Assembly (NCBI GenBank): GCA_038228695.1
Contig: JBBRPA010000004.1
Location: forward strand, 1-64,000
Direction of reading: 5' to 3'
From: DASVRZ01 sp038228695
Lineage (GTDB): Bacteria > Verrucomicrobiota > Verrucomicrobiia > Chthoniobacterales > DASVRZ01
Length of the DNA stretch: 64,000 bases
In this document: positions 25,116-33,509 of the stretch, piece by piece
How positions within the stretch are numbered: position 1 is the first letter of the stretch
Layout: each line of letters opens with the position of its first letter
The notes under the pieces: model-generated
What the model was told of the DNA's origin: nothing
The model's database searches: none
The model's input: only the letters and a program-made list of their open reading frames with translations
Program-made: the position numbers and the translations under genes

Positions 25116-25536
25116 TTTTGTAAAAATCGTCTTAATCCATTCGCGACGAGCGTGGAAGCCCAATTTTTCAGCAAAACGCCCTCATCTTTTGAGACAGACC
25201 CGGCCGGTTTCCTGGTCTGCTCGGTTTGATAACGGCTCCGTACTCAATGAAATGACAGAGCGAACTTTATCCAAGATTTTCGCGCGCGGCTCTCATGTTC
25301 TGAGAAAAGACCTGTTTTACTGTTTGCCTGACCCTAATTTCCACAACAGGTGCAGATGCGAGCTGTTGACTGCAACCGTTTTGTTTGGCGGTGTTCATTT
25401 GAGGAGCATCATTTAAGCGGGTATGGCGTATCGTAATAGAATTCCATTAAGCTTGTCATCTCGCGAAGCGCTTCATCCCGTCCGATGGATCCATTGTCAA
25501 GCCGGAGCCATAATGCCTCTTCTTCTTTGGCTAACG
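25116..25536. other. Intergenic stretch without recognisable genes
   Basis: About 420 bases. Frames cross it (25006-25416 and the start of 25423-25689), but none shows a domain. The first part is the leader of the minus-strand hydrolase; the rest links to the cysI fragment with no obvious terminator or repeat. Confidence 0.6.
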
Positions 25537-25689
25537 CTCGACGACGCCGTGACCCTGCTGACCCCGATCATCAAACGCTACGCCCTCGAACGCGAACCTA
25601 GCGAAGGCTTCGGCGACTTCTGCGACCGCGCCATCCTCCCCGCCGACGCGACTTTCCACAGTGTCGGAACCGTTGCAGCGCAACTATAG
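25537..25689 (+). pseudogene. 3'-terminal fragment of cysI
   Basis: Translates in frame as LDDAVTLLTPIIKRYALERE and onward to HSVGTVAAQL before TAG 25689. Bases 25537-25632 are identical to 20067-20162 in cysI, and the rest is about 85% similar with a small indel near the stop. Upstream (25423-25536) the frame holds unrelated sequence with an ATG, so an 88-residue chimeric ORF exists but has neither siroheme nor cluster ligands. Confidence 0.9.
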
Positions 25690-25818
25690 AGGCTGCGTCC
25701 TCGCTGCCCATCCTGATCGAATGACGTCTCCGTCATCCATCTGAAAAGACGAATGGAGCGGGACCATCACCTTCAAGCTGCCTATTGCATCAACCGGGAT
25801 TTTGTATAACATTTCCGC

Positions 25819-26070
25819 ATGGGAGTTACATACAACATCCGAGAAGCTCAGGCCCAGCTCTCCAAACTTTGTCAGCAGGGCCAAAAATTTGTCATCGCCA
25901 ATCGCAACAAACCCGTGTTCGTGGCTATGCCAGTGGCCGATTTTGAGGCCATACTGGAAACGATGGATGTGTTGGCTGATCCAAAAGCCATGAAAGAACT
26001 GGCCGAGATTGGCTCGACGAATCGCGTGTATAGAAAACTCGATCTCGATGACGAAGATTTCGGCCTCTAG
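25819..26070 (+). CDS. Phd/YefM-type antitoxin
   Basis: An 83-residue antitoxin with the classic Phd/YefM N-terminus (YNIREAQAQLSKLCQQGQ) followed by FVIANRNKPVFVAMPVADFE, then an acidic C-terminal tail (YRKLDLDDEDFGL) that would bind the toxin. It overlaps the downstream RelE-type gene by 23 bases, a sign of coupled synthesis. Phd proteins bind their own operator, and conditional cooperativity is common in the family. Confidence 0.92.
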   Translation: MGVTYNIREAQAQLSKLCQQGQKFVIANRNKPVFVAMPVADFEAILETMDVLADPKAMKELAEIGSTNRVYRKLDLDDEDFGL

Positions 26071-26332
26071 ACAAGTCCAGCAATGGTTGATTGCCCTGCC
26101 GCCTGAGACCAGACACCGGGTTCGACTCGCTCTCCGCGCACTCGCCAGCAAAGGAAGCGGAGACATCAAGGCATTGGCGGGGCCATTGGAAGGTTACAAC
26201 CGTCTGCGGATTGGTGGATTGAGGCTCATCTATCAGCAGATTTCTACCCGCGAGATCAAACTGGAATACGCCAACACGCGGGATGTGATCTACGAACTCT
26301 ACCAGCAGTTTCTTTCCGAACGGGAAACGTAG
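26048..26332 (+). CDS. RelE/ParE-type toxin
   Basis: A 94-residue protein from ATG 26048, inside the antitoxin's last codons. It has the RelE/ParE layout: a helical N-terminus (RQVQQWLIALPPETRHRVRL), ALAGPLEGYNRLRIGGLRLI with the basic RLRIGGLRLIYQ strand, then a YANTRDVIYELYQ end. It would cleave mRNA on the ribosome or poison gyrase; the sequence alone does not separate these. This is the only toxin-antitoxin pair in the window with both partners intact. Confidence 0.9.
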   Translation: MTKISASRQVQQWLIALPPETRHRVRLALRALASKGSGDIKALAGPLEGYNRLRIGGLRLIYQQISTREIKLEYANTRDVIYELYQQFLSERET

Positions 26333-26428
26333 GTTTACGTGCTTGCCAAAACAAACGAAAAGCCTCGTTTTTCCCTTCAATTACGGGATGAATCCGGCTA
26401 ATGCTTGGCTTCAACCAAGGAGTCGTAT

Positions 26429-26815
26429 ATGCCCCACGTCAGAGTCTTAGTCGGAACCAAAAAAGGAGCCTTCATCCTCACCTCGGATGAGGCGCGGAAG
26501 GAATGGCAAGTCAGCGAACCCCTCTTTGCCGGATGGGAAATGTATCACCTGAAAGGCTCGCCCGTGAACCCCGACCGCATCTACGCCTCGCAGACCAGCG
26601 GTTGGTTTGGACAGCAAATGCAACGCTCCGACGATGGCGGGAAGACTTGGGAAAAGGTCGGCAGCGTCTTTGAATACGAAGGAACAACGAGCACGCACCA
26701 GTGGTATGACGGCACGCAACATCCGTGGGAATTCAAACGCATCTGGCACCTCGAACCCTCCCTCACCGACGCCAACACCGGTTCTGCCAGCGAGGTCTTC
26801 ATAAAGGCAATCTAA
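26429..26815 (+). pseudogene. Truncated BNR/sialidase-like protein N-terminus
   Basis: 128 residues from ATG 26429. It matches the start of WD40/YVTN/BNR-repeat 'exo-alpha-sialidase-like' proteins: VRVLVGTKKGAFILTSDE, a SQTSGWFGQQMQRSDDGGKT BNR segment (Asp-box SDDGGKTW), and EFKRIWHLEPSLTD. Full-length relatives run to about 350 residues with several blades. Here the frame goes astray after SLTD and stops at 26815, so at least two-thirds is gone. A 90-base relative lies at 23200. From memory, such genes often neighbour MoaD/ThiS genes. Confidence 0.78.
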
Positions 26816-26858
26816 CTAAGTTAGACTTAGGCGTAAAGGTCGAACCTATCCATTTACC

Positions 26859-27800
26859 TCAGAATGAAAACTCGCCCTGATTTTTAGAGGGAGCGGGGAT
26901 GGGTTGGCCGACCTGCACCACTTTGGCGGCTTCGGTTTCGATCTCGGTGGTGAGGCCTTTGAATTCGCAGTCGCGCATGGCGGCGATCCACGCTGGGTAG
27001 TCGGGGGCGATGGTGAGGGTGTCGAGGGGCGCGGGGAGGGGGAGGTCGAGGTCGAGGCGGACCATTTCGCGGTTTTGTTCGATCTGACTGCGGGCGGCGG
27101 TTATTTTTTCGCGGAGCTTTTCGTTGGGGATTCTGGCGGTGCTCGCGAGGAGGCTGTCGAGGTTGCCGAATTGCTGGATAAGGGTGGTGGCGGTCTTGGG
27201 GCCGATGCCGGGGACGCCGGGGATGTTATCGACGCTGTCGCCGATGAGGGCGAGGATGTCGCCGATTTGCGGAGGTGCGACGCCCCATTTTTTGAGGACG
27301 GCTTCGGGGCCGAGGAGGGCGTGCGGGTCGGTGGGCTGGGCGAGGTCGGTTTTATTCGTGGAATAGACGTGAACGCGGGGGCCGACGAGTTGGAAGAGGT
27401 CTTTATCGTTGGTGGCGAGGATGGTTTCGTGGCCCAAATCGCGGGCAAAGACGGCGTAGGAGGCCATGAGGTCGTCGGCTTCGGTGGCGGCGAGGCCGAG
27501 GCTGGCGAGGCCCATGGTGGATACCAAATCGCGAATGAAACCGAGCTGGGGGATCATGTCGCTGGGCATCTCGGTGCGCTGGGCTTTGTATTCGGGTTGG
27601 AGCGCGGTGCGACGCTCCGGCAGGCCTTCGTCCCAGACGACGGCGGCGTAGTCGGGCTGGAGGTCTTTGAGCATTTTCCGGACGGTTTTGACAAAGCCGT
27701 AGATGGCGTTGACGGGTTTTCCCGCTGCGGTGCTGAGGCCGCGAATGGCGAAAAAGGAGCGATAGACGTAGTAGTGCCCGTCGATGAGGAGGAGGCGCAT
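26859..27800 (-). CDS. Stand-alone 5'-3' exonuclease/flap endonuclease
   Basis: A 313-residue protein corresponding to the 5'-nuclease domain of DNA polymerase I. The PIN-like core has LLLIDGHYYVYRSFFA, VWDEG..RR, TEADDLMASYA and LATNDKDLFQLV (metal-binding acidic residues), followed by the helix-hairpin-helix DNA clamp DSVDNIPGVPGIGPKTA. It lacks a polymerase domain. It would remove RNA primers and flaps. The last ~40 residues are Ala/Pro/Lys-rich. It is monocistronic, with a palindromic repeat upstream (27827-27907). Confidence 0.92.
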   Translation of the reverse strand: MRLLLIDGHYYVYRSFFAIRGLSTAAGKPVNAIYGFVKTVRKMLKDLQPDYAAVVWDEGLPERRTALQPEYKAQRTEMPSDMIPQLGFIRDLVSTMGLASLGLAATEADDLMASYAVFARDLGHETILATNDKDLFQLVGPRVHVYSTNKTDLAQPTDPHALLGPEAVLKKWGVAPPQIGDILALIGDSVDNIPGVPGIGPKTATTLIQQFGNLDSLLASTARIPNEKLREKITAARSQIEQNREMVRLDLDLPLPAPLDTLTIAPDYPAWIAAMRDCEFKGLTTEIETEAAKVVQVGQPIPAPSKNQGEFSF

Positions 27801-27826
27801 GCTAATTTTTAGAAGGGGAAGAGGTG

Positions 27827-27907
27827 TCCACAGATTGACACAGATTTAACAGATTTTTTTCGGATGTGGTTGCTCTTGAATCTGTGAAATCTGTGTCAAT
27901 TTGTGGA
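27827..27907. repeat. Long imperfect palindrome with CACAGATT arms
   Basis: The left arm (27827-27857) contains CACAGATTGACACAGATTT and the right arm (27879-27907) is its near reverse complement, with a 21-base loop. I recall similar ACACAGATTT strings as dispersed intergenic repeats in several phyla. It separates the exonuclease gene from the lipoprotein gene on the same strand. Too long and loop-poor for an ordinary terminator. Confidence 0.75.
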
Positions 27908-27928
27908 TAAAGTTTTTGGAAAAGCGAT

Positions 27929-28552
27929 TTAAGGAACGGGGTTGATGGAGGCGGTGCCTTCGAGGCCGACTTGGCCGACGATGTTGGCGGTGATGAGGTA
28001 GGTGTTGCCCGCGGTCATGGAGCGGGTGGGGATGTTTTCGTCGTATTCGAGGCGTTCACCGGGGTTGATGGTGAGGACGCTGACTTCGTTGGCGGCATTG
28101 CGATCGGTCGAGTAGGTGTAGAGAATTTTGCCGTCGATATTGCGGGCGACGATTTCGAAGCGCTGGCTAGTGGGGAAGGTGAGGCTGACGAGGGTGTTGG
28201 TGTAGTTGGTGACGAGGACTCGAATGGGAAGCTGGCTGGCGCTGCGGAGGGACGGGGCGTTGCTTTCCAGTTCGACGGTGACTTGCAGGCCCGATTTACG
28301 AGGTGCGGTGGATTTTTCTCCCCAGCCGAAGGGGTTAACGACGCGGGAGACAAGGCTGCGTTTCGGTTCGGGAGTGAATGCGGCGGCGGTGGCGGAAGGT
28401 GCCGGAGCAGCGTCTTTTTTTGCGAATGGATGCAGCAATTTCCAGCCGAGGCCGTGTTCGCCCGGGGGTTTGTATTTTGGCGTCTTCGGTTCGGTGGAAC
28501 AAGCGGCTAACGAGAGGAGCAGAAGGGCGAGGAGCGAAAGGCGGTTTTGCAT
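27929..28552 (-). CDS. Lipoprotein with BsuPI-like domain
   Basis: From ATG 28552 the protein has 207 residues with a lipoprotein signal (LLLLSLAACS, lipobox Cys near 18). Residues about 85-205 resemble the BsuPI intracellular proteinase-inhibitor fold: VLVTNYTNTLVSLTFPTSQR, then LYTYSTDRN and LTINPGERLEYDENIP. In such envelope lipoproteins the domain is likely a beta-sandwich used for binding; no protease is linked. A Pro/Ala linker lies between. It is divergent from the exported protein at 28616, with 63 bases between their starts. Confidence 0.75.
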   Translation of the reverse strand: MQNRLSLLALLLLSLAACSTEPKTPKYKPPGEHGLGWKLLHPFAKKDAAPAPSATAAAFTPEPKRSLVSRVVNPFGWGEKSTAPRKSGLQVTVELESNAPSLRSASQLPIRVLVTNYTNTLVSLTFPTSQRFEIVARNIDGKILYTYSTDRNAANEVSVLTINPGERLEYDENIPTRSMTAGNTYLITANIVGQVGLEGTASINPVP

Positions 28553-28615
28553 TCCTCTCGGATACACAAATGGGTTCGAGGTTGCAATGGACTTCGATTT
28601 GGGGGAGAACAAGGC

Positions 28616-29101
28616 ATGCGTCGTTTTCCTGTCCTGCTCCTCGTGGCCGCGCTTGGCTTGGGTTCTGTGGCCGGGGCGAAGAAGAAGCCCGCGGTCACGG
28701 TTCGTTTCTACGCGGAAGTGAACGAGGACAATGGCGACGTCTTCGGCACCACCGTTCCGCTTCTTGACGGATCGGGCTCGATTCGCGTCTCGAAAGTTGC
28801 CACGATCTCCGAGCAAGACATCACCAGTTTTTCCCCGTTCCAAAACACCGACGGATCGATCGGAGTTTACTTAAATCTCGACGATCACGGGAAATTTTTG
28901 CTCGAAACGCTGAGCATGGAGCAACGCGGCAAGGTGGTCATCGCGCTCGTCAACGGACGGCATGTGACCGATCTGCTTATCGACAAACGCATCAGTGACG
29001 GCATCGCCGTCATTCCCTCGGGACTCACCCCCGAAGACCTTGACGCCATGCGGAAAACCCTCAAACTTCGCGAACTGTCGGGTCCATCCCCGGCCCGCTA
29101 G
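28616..29101 (+). CDS. Exported protein with SecD-head-like domain
   Basis: A 161-residue protein from ATG 28616 with a signal peptide (residues 1-21, ending AGA). The mature part has a GVYLNLDDHGKFLLETLS segment, then GKVVIALVNGRHVTDLLIDK and ISDGIAVIPSGLT, which reads like the periplasmic P1-head fold of SecD (partner-binding/insertase 'head'). No membrane helix follows, so it is a soluble stand-alone head, not a SecD. Function unknown. Confidence 0.6.
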   Translation: MRRFPVLLLVAALGLGSVAGAKKKPAVTVRFYAEVNEDNGDVFGTTVPLLDGSGSIRVSKVATISEQDITSFSPFQNTDGSIGVYLNLDDHGKFLLETLSMEQRGKVVIALVNGRHVTDLLIDKRISDGIAVIPSGLTPEDLDAMRKTLKLRELSGPSPAR

Positions 29102-29191
29102 TTCGTCGCGCCGTGTCGCCGAATCGTCACTTGACCGGCCCGCATCGTCGTCGTTCTTGGAATCCGTCCCGCTCCGCCTGACGCGCCGTCC

Positions 29192-30949
29192 ATGTATCTT
29201 TACGTTCCAGATAAAATTAAAAATCCGAAGCGTCTGGCGCTGTTGATCGGATTGGGCGCGGTCTTCATCATGCTCGCTGTCGTCTTGGGTCCACGATTTT
29301 ATGATCGCTGGCAAATTCACCAACTGATGAAGGAGGCGAAGTCCAAATTGGGTGCTGGCCAGCTTCGCGAAGGTATCACACCGCTGATCAAGATCATCAG
29401 CATCAACCCCAAAAACGTTGTCGCCCAGCGCATGGTCTCCGATGCCGCCGAAAAACTCGGCGCGCCCGACGCCCTCGACTTTCGCGAGAAAGCCCTCGAA
29501 ATCGAACCCAACTCGCTCGAAGACGCCGTCCGGCTGACCATTGGCGCACTGGCTTTTGAAAAAATTCCGATTGCCGAGAAAGGTCTCGCGCTCATCCGGA
29601 AACATCCCGAGGCCCCACTGGGTCTTCTCCCGGGATTACAGGCGCAGTTGGCCCTATTGCAGGGAAACGAGCGCGAGGCCGGGAAGCAGTTTGTCGAAGC
29701 ACTGCGGCATAAACCACGCGACCCGGATTTACTCCTCAACCTCGCAATTTTGCAGGTGGACTCGGGCACCGATGACGAGCGCGCTTCCGCCCGGAAAATC
29801 CTCCAAGAGGCCCGGAACGCCCCACCATTCCGCCTCCGAGCCCTTCGCGGGTTGCTTCGAGATGCCATCGCCCGGAAAGATTCCTTCGACTCGTTCGCGC
29901 TGGCCGATGAATTGGTCCTCGAAAAAAAGGCCACTTTTGCGGATCGCCTAGAGCGTCTTTCCTTGCTCCGCGAGAGCAAAGATCTCGCCTTTAAGTCCTA
30001 CCTCGAGACCCTGCAAAAGGAGGCTGCTCAAAGTTACCTGGGGATGAACCAAATGGTGCGCTGGGTTGCCCGCAACGATGTCCCAGACGAGGCGCGGGAT
30101 TGGGTCAACCGCTTGCCCACGCAGTATCTGACCAAGCCTCCACTGGCCCAATCCGTCGCGGAGGTTTACGCAAAAATGGGTAATTGGCAGTCCCTTTCCG
30201 ACCTCACTTTGGGTGAAAATTGGAACGACTTCGATTATGCTCGGCTCGCTTACCTCAGCATGGCTCAGGCGCAGACCGGTCGGCGGGAATTTTCCCGCGA
30301 TTCGTGGACTCAAAGTCTCGATCTCGCCCGGGGGAATCTCGTTCGGGTGCAACTCCTGTTGACCATCGCAGAAAGCCAGGACTGGGAGGACGATCGTATC
30401 GACCTGCTCTGGCAGATGGCCGATCTTTCGCCGACCCCGGCGGACATCTTGCAAACCCTGCGCGATTATCATTGGGAGCATCGCCAGACCCGCCTGGCTT
30501 GGGAAGCGTGCGAACGCCTGATCAAACTCGGGGTGGCTGGCCCGGAGATCGAGGCAGACTGGCTCCATCTTGCCCTGCTCCAAGGAAAAATACCCGAGCG
30601 CGCTTTGGCTGCGGCGGAGGAAAATTGGCGGAAAAATCCGGGGTCATCTCTCGACGCTGCGCGACTCGCCCTCGCCCGGTTGCGCCAAGGACGATTTCCG
30701 GAGGCTTATTTCCTTTTGCGAAATCTTCCCGCGGCTGAGCGTTCCGAACCTTCCGTAGCCTCCTACTATGGAATGGCTGGCGCGGCTCTTGGTGACCCCG
30801 ACGCGGGGCGTTTTTTGAATCTCGGGCTTGGTCTGCCGCTGTTTCCTGAGGAAGCCGTGCTGGTGCGCGCGGCCCGGCGGAGGCTCGGTCAGGACTGGCT
30901 GCCAGAGGCGTTCGCGCTTCGGGCGGAAACGATCCTTCGGCAAAACTGA
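29192..30949 (+). CDS. Membrane-anchored TPR-like protein
   Basis: A 585-residue protein with one N-terminal membrane helix (residues about 15-33, LALLIGLGAVFIMLAVVLG) followed by a long alpha-helical repeat region: pairs of helices of about 34 residues with TPR-like consensus (ALEIEPNSLEDAVRLTIGAL; ALRHKPRDPDLLLNLAIL). It probably faces the periplasm and scaffolds a complex. It follows the SecD-head protein by 90 bases. Its stop lies 5 bases from the convergent yraN stop. No closer family was recognised. Confidence 0.75.
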   Translation: MYLYVPDKIKNPKRLALLIGLGAVFIMLAVVLGPRFYDRWQIHQLMKEAKSKLGAGQLREGITPLIKIISINPKNVVAQRMVSDAAEKLGAPDALDFREKALEIEPNSLEDAVRLTIGALAFEKIPIAEKGLALIRKHPEAPLGLLPGLQAQLALLQGNEREAGKQFVEALRHKPRDPDLLLNLAILQVDSGTDDERASARKILQEARNAPPFRLRALRGLLRDAIARKDSFDSFALADELVLEKKATFADRLERLSLLRESKDLAFKSYLETLQKEAAQSYLGMNQMVRWVARNDVPDEARDWVNRLPTQYLTKPPLAQSVAEVYAKMGNWQSLSDLTLGENWNDFDYARLAYLSMAQAQTGRREFSRDSWTQSLDLARGNLVRVQLLLTIAESQDWEDDRIDLLWQMADLSPTPADILQTLRDYHWEHRQTRLAWEACERLIKLGVAGPEIEADWLHLALLQGKIPERALAAAEENWRKNPGSSLDAARLALARLRQGRFPEAYFLLRNLPAAERSEPSVASYYGMAGAALGDPDAGRFLNLGLGLPLFPEEAVLVRAARRRLGQDWLPEAFALRAETILRQN

Positions 30950-30953
30950 TCGT

Positions 30954-31340
30954 TCAATAGCGATACGGAGCCGGTAGAACGAAGGCGTCGCGCACAATCG
31001 TGATGAGGGGAGCGGGTTGATCCATTACGACTTCGACCACATCGAAACGAAACGGGACCTCCTTGTCGTCGAGCATCCGGAGCCAGGCGAGGGCGCCCTT
31101 GGCGATGAAGACTTGCTTGTCATGATCGACAGCAGAGATGGGGCGTCCGTATTTTTCCGAAGCCCGGGTTTTCACCTCGATGAAGACGAGTTTTTGCTCG
31201 TGGCGATCGCGGCAGATGATGTCCACCTCGCCGCCGTGGGGCGCTCGGAAATTGCGATGAAGCACTTGGTAACCGTTTCGCCGGAGATGGCGCGCGGCGA
31301 GTTTTTCCCCAAGTCGGCCGAGCTCAAGATGGGGTGCCAT
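30954..31340 (-). CDS. yraN: YraN-family endonuclease-like protein (UPF0102)
   Basis: From ATG 31340 (MAPHLELGRLGEKLAARHLR) it has 128 residues. UPF0102/YraN proteins have a restriction-endonuclease-like fold; the key motif GEVDIICRD...LVFIEVKTR is present with Asp, Glu and Lys of a PD-(D/E)xK site. They are thought to process Holliday-junction-type DNA or act in competence. The alternative ATG at 31406 would give an 83-base overlap with rnhB; the chosen start overlaps by 17 bases, still consistent with coupling. Confidence 0.88.
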   Translation of the reverse strand: MAPHLELGRLGEKLAARHLRRNGYQVLHRNFRAPHGGEVDIICRDRHEQKLVFIEVKTRASEKYGRPISAVDHDKQVFIAKGALAWLRMLDDKEVPFRFDVVEVVMDQPAPLITIVRDAFVLPAPYRY

Positions 31341-31953
31341 CTCCGAGGGCGAGCCAGCATTGGGCCACCGGAGCAAACGAGCGACGATGGATCGGACTCG
31401 GTCCATGGAGTCGGAGACTAGCGAGATGGGCCGGGGTTGGGTAGCCTTTATTTCGCCGAAAATCGTATACCGGAAACTGCTCGTGCCACTCGCGCATGAT
31501 GCGGTCGCGGGTGACTTTAGCGATGACGCTGGCGGCGGCGATGCTCAGGCTGAGAGCGTCGCCCCCAACAAGGGCCGTCTGGGCAAAGGGGAAAGGTCGC
31601 ACGGGCAGACCGTCGATCAGGGTGTGATCCGGTTGTAACGCGGCGGCAGCGCGCCGCATCCCTTCGTGGGTAGCGCGGAGGATGTTGAGTCGGTCGATTT
31701 CGTCCGGCTCGATCTGGATGACCGCCCAGTGGACGTCGTCGCGGGCAGTCAGGTCAGCAAAAATCGTCTCTCGCAGGTTCTCGCTGAGTTTTTTCGAGTC
31801 GTTCAGGGTGCGATGACGGAACCTCGCTGGGAGAATAACCGCTGCGACCACCACCGGTCCGGCGAGGGGACCGCGGCCAGCCTCATCGATTCCGGCAACG
31901 CGCAAATGGCCGAGCCGGCGCTGGCGGTTTTCATGTGCTAGGGAGCAGACCAT
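31324..31953 (-). CDS. rnhB: Ribonuclease HII
   Basis: A 209-residue enzyme that removes ribonucleotides misincorporated in DNA. The catalytic motif VAGIDEAGRGPLAGPVV (Asp-Glu pair near residues 22-23) is complete, with SKKLSE, HTLIDG and AAASVIAKVTRDR following, and GYPTPAHL near the end. The first ~15 residues are an extension. It is followed by overlapping yraN, a frequent bacterial pairing, and is preceded by rplS and its terminator. Confidence 0.95.
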   Translation of the reverse strand: MVCSLAHENRQRRLGHLRVAGIDEAGRGPLAGPVVVAAVILPARFRHRTLNDSKKLSENLRETIFADLTARDDVHWAVIQIEPDEIDRLNILRATHEGMRRAAAALQPDHTLIDGLPVRPFPFAQTALVGGDALSLSIAAASVIAKVTRDRIMREWHEQFPVYDFRRNKGYPTPAHLASLRLHGPSPIHRRSFAPVAQCWLALGDGTPS

Positions 31954-31967
31954 CAGTTGAGAAAAAC

Positions 31968-32003
31968 AAAAAAGGCCGGGTTTTTGAAGCCCAGCCTTTT
32001 TTA
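31968..32003 (-). terminator. Intrinsic terminator after rplS
   Basis: A stem of AAAAAGGC/GCCTTTTT arms with an inner GGG/CCC pair, one mismatch and an 8-base loop, followed on the minus strand by a T-run. It lies between the rplS stop (32021) and rnhB start (31953), so rnhB-yraN probably depends on read-through or its own promoter. Confidence 0.8.
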
Positions 32004-32020
32004 TTGGTGAAAAACTCGGA

Positions 32021-32371
32021 TCAAGCCGCTCTTTGTTTCACGGTCATCGCTTGCTTGCCTTTACGGTCGCGCAGGTAGTTCAATTTGGCGCGGCGCACGC
32101 TGCCTTGGCGCTCGACCTCGACCTTGGCGATGCGGGGCGAGTGGAGTGGGAATACCCGCTCGACGCCTTCACCGTAAGAAATGCGGCGGACGGTGAACAT
32201 GGCGTTTAGCCCGCGACCTTTTCGGCCGATGACGATGCCAGCAAAAATCTGGATACGCTCTTTGTCGCCTTCGACGACGCGGGTGTGGACTTTCACACTG
32301 TCTCCCACGCGGAAGTCGGTAACGTCGGTCTTGAATTGTTCCTGCTCAATCTTGTCGATAATCGTGCTCAT
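32021..32371 (-). CDS. rplS: 50S ribosomal protein L19
   Basis: A 116-residue ribosomal protein at the 30S-50S interface. Family segments VKVHTRVVEGDKERIQIFAG, GRGLNAMFTVRRISYGEGVE and the RRAKLNYLRDRKGK end are all present, at the normal length. A strong GAGGAGG Shine-Dalgarno lies 7 bases upstream of the start. The usual rpsP-rimM-trmD neighbours are not in the window, so it is a single gene here, closed by the terminator above. Confidence 0.97.
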   Translation of the reverse strand: MSTIIDKIEQEQFKTDVTDFRVGDSVKVHTRVVEGDKERIQIFAGIVIGRKGRGLNAMFTVRRISYGEGVERVFPLHSPRIAKVEVERQGSVRRAKLNYLRDRKGKQAMTVKQRAA

Positions 32372-32492
32372 AAATTAGCCTCCTCGGTTACGAAGGGCAG
32401 AATAACTACCTGTTCCGCGCCGGAACGCAAATGAAAACTTCTCTGGGAAGACTTCACTTGTTCACCCCGGCGAAATAATTTAATCTCGAATC

Positions 32493-33449
32493 TTGAACTC
32501 TAACCTGACTGCGGAGGACTACGCGATTCTCTATCGATTTTCCGTCGCTCTAGCCGGGGTGAACGAGGAGGCGGAGCAGTTGGTTCACGACGTTTTGGAG
32601 GAAAAACTGACGCGGGCGGCCGATCTTCCCCCTCAGAAAGCGCTGTTGGAGTTGCTGAAGGCGATCTGGCAGCAAAAGCCCGAGCCGGCCGGCGACGCGC
32701 CGATCAGCAATCTTCCCCCTCAATTCCAATGGATGAAAACTCGCGATCGCGCGGTCAATACTCTGGGTGGGTTCGGACGGTTCTCCGATCTGGAAATCGA
32801 ATCCATCTGCGGAGACAACGGCACGCCCGGCACTTTGCCGGACAAAATCGCGATGCTCCCGGAGAAACTCGCTGCCACGCTCGAATCGATCGTGGTTTCA
32901 CCCGAGTTGTTGAAGCGCTTTGCCGTCACCGCGCAGGGGATTCACCCTCCGTTCCGGCTCGTCAGTCCGCTGGGGATTGCGTTGCTCTTCGCCGCGATCG
33001 TCTCCGTCACGGTTATTTTCTGGGTCTGGCGCGACTGGCATTCCAAGGCTGATGAGATTTTAGCCCACAAATTTCTCGATGCGGCCGTGGGTATGCCCCC
33101 GGAAAAACTCGAACCGGTCGATGCAACAATCGCCGAAGTATCCGACACGCTTTATCTGAAATACGGTCTGGAAAATTATCCCATCCCACCAGCCTTTGCA
33201 GGAATTCGGGCCTCCCGCCTCGGAGTGGGCCGGATCGACGGGCATCCCGTGGTGCAGATCCAACTGCGGGATTCTGGCGCTCTCCTCATGCTCTTTCGCG
33301 GGGAGGATTTCGGCCTCGGGTCGGACTACGATTGGCAAACTGCCTCCATCGCTGGCTGGTCCCTCGCCATGCGCACCGAGAATCAGCAAGGTCAGGTGCT
33401 CACCCTGAAGGGAACTGAGGAGCAACTCCGCTCCGTTTTTCCCAAATAA
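32493..33449 (+). CDS. Single-pass membrane protein, 318 aa, unknown
   Basis: Starts at TTG 32493 (MNSNLTAEDYAILYRFSVAL). Residues 1-150 form a helical cytoplasmic part reminiscent of the N-terminus of RNA-polymerase-sigma/anti-sigma-linked proteins; one membrane helix lies near 158-178 (ISPLGIALLFAAIVSVTVI type); the rest (about 180-318) is a periplasmic domain with IDGHPVVQIQLRDSGALLML and EEQLRSVFPK. This anti-sigma-like topology is only suggestive, since no sigma factor is adjacent. rsmE follows 60 bases on. Confidence 0.65.
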   Translation: MNSNLTAEDYAILYRFSVALAGVNEEAEQLVHDVLEEKLTRAADLPPQKALLELLKAIWQQKPEPAGDAPISNLPPQFQWMKTRDRAVNTLGGFGRFSDLEIESICGDNGTPGTLPDKIAMLPEKLAATLESIVVSPELLKRFAVTAQGIHPPFRLVSPLGIALLFAAIVSVTVIFWVWRDWHSKADEILAHKFLDAAVGMPPEKLEPVDATIAEVSDTLYLKYGLENYPIPPAFAGIRASRLGVGRIDGHPVVQIQLRDSGALLMLFRGEDFGLGSDYDWQTASIAGWSLAMRTENQQGQVLTLKGTEEQLRSVFPK

Positions 33450-33509
33450 ATTCCGCTCTAAACCCCGCTCCGTCCGCCTCACACTCAATCACCCATTTTT
33501 CAACCCACC

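Noticed and set aside
26904..27812. 302-codon Gly/Val/Asp-rich plus-strand frame
   Set aside because: Antisense of the 5'-3' exonuclease gene, whose motifs are unmistakable; low-complexity composition is typical of such antisense frames.
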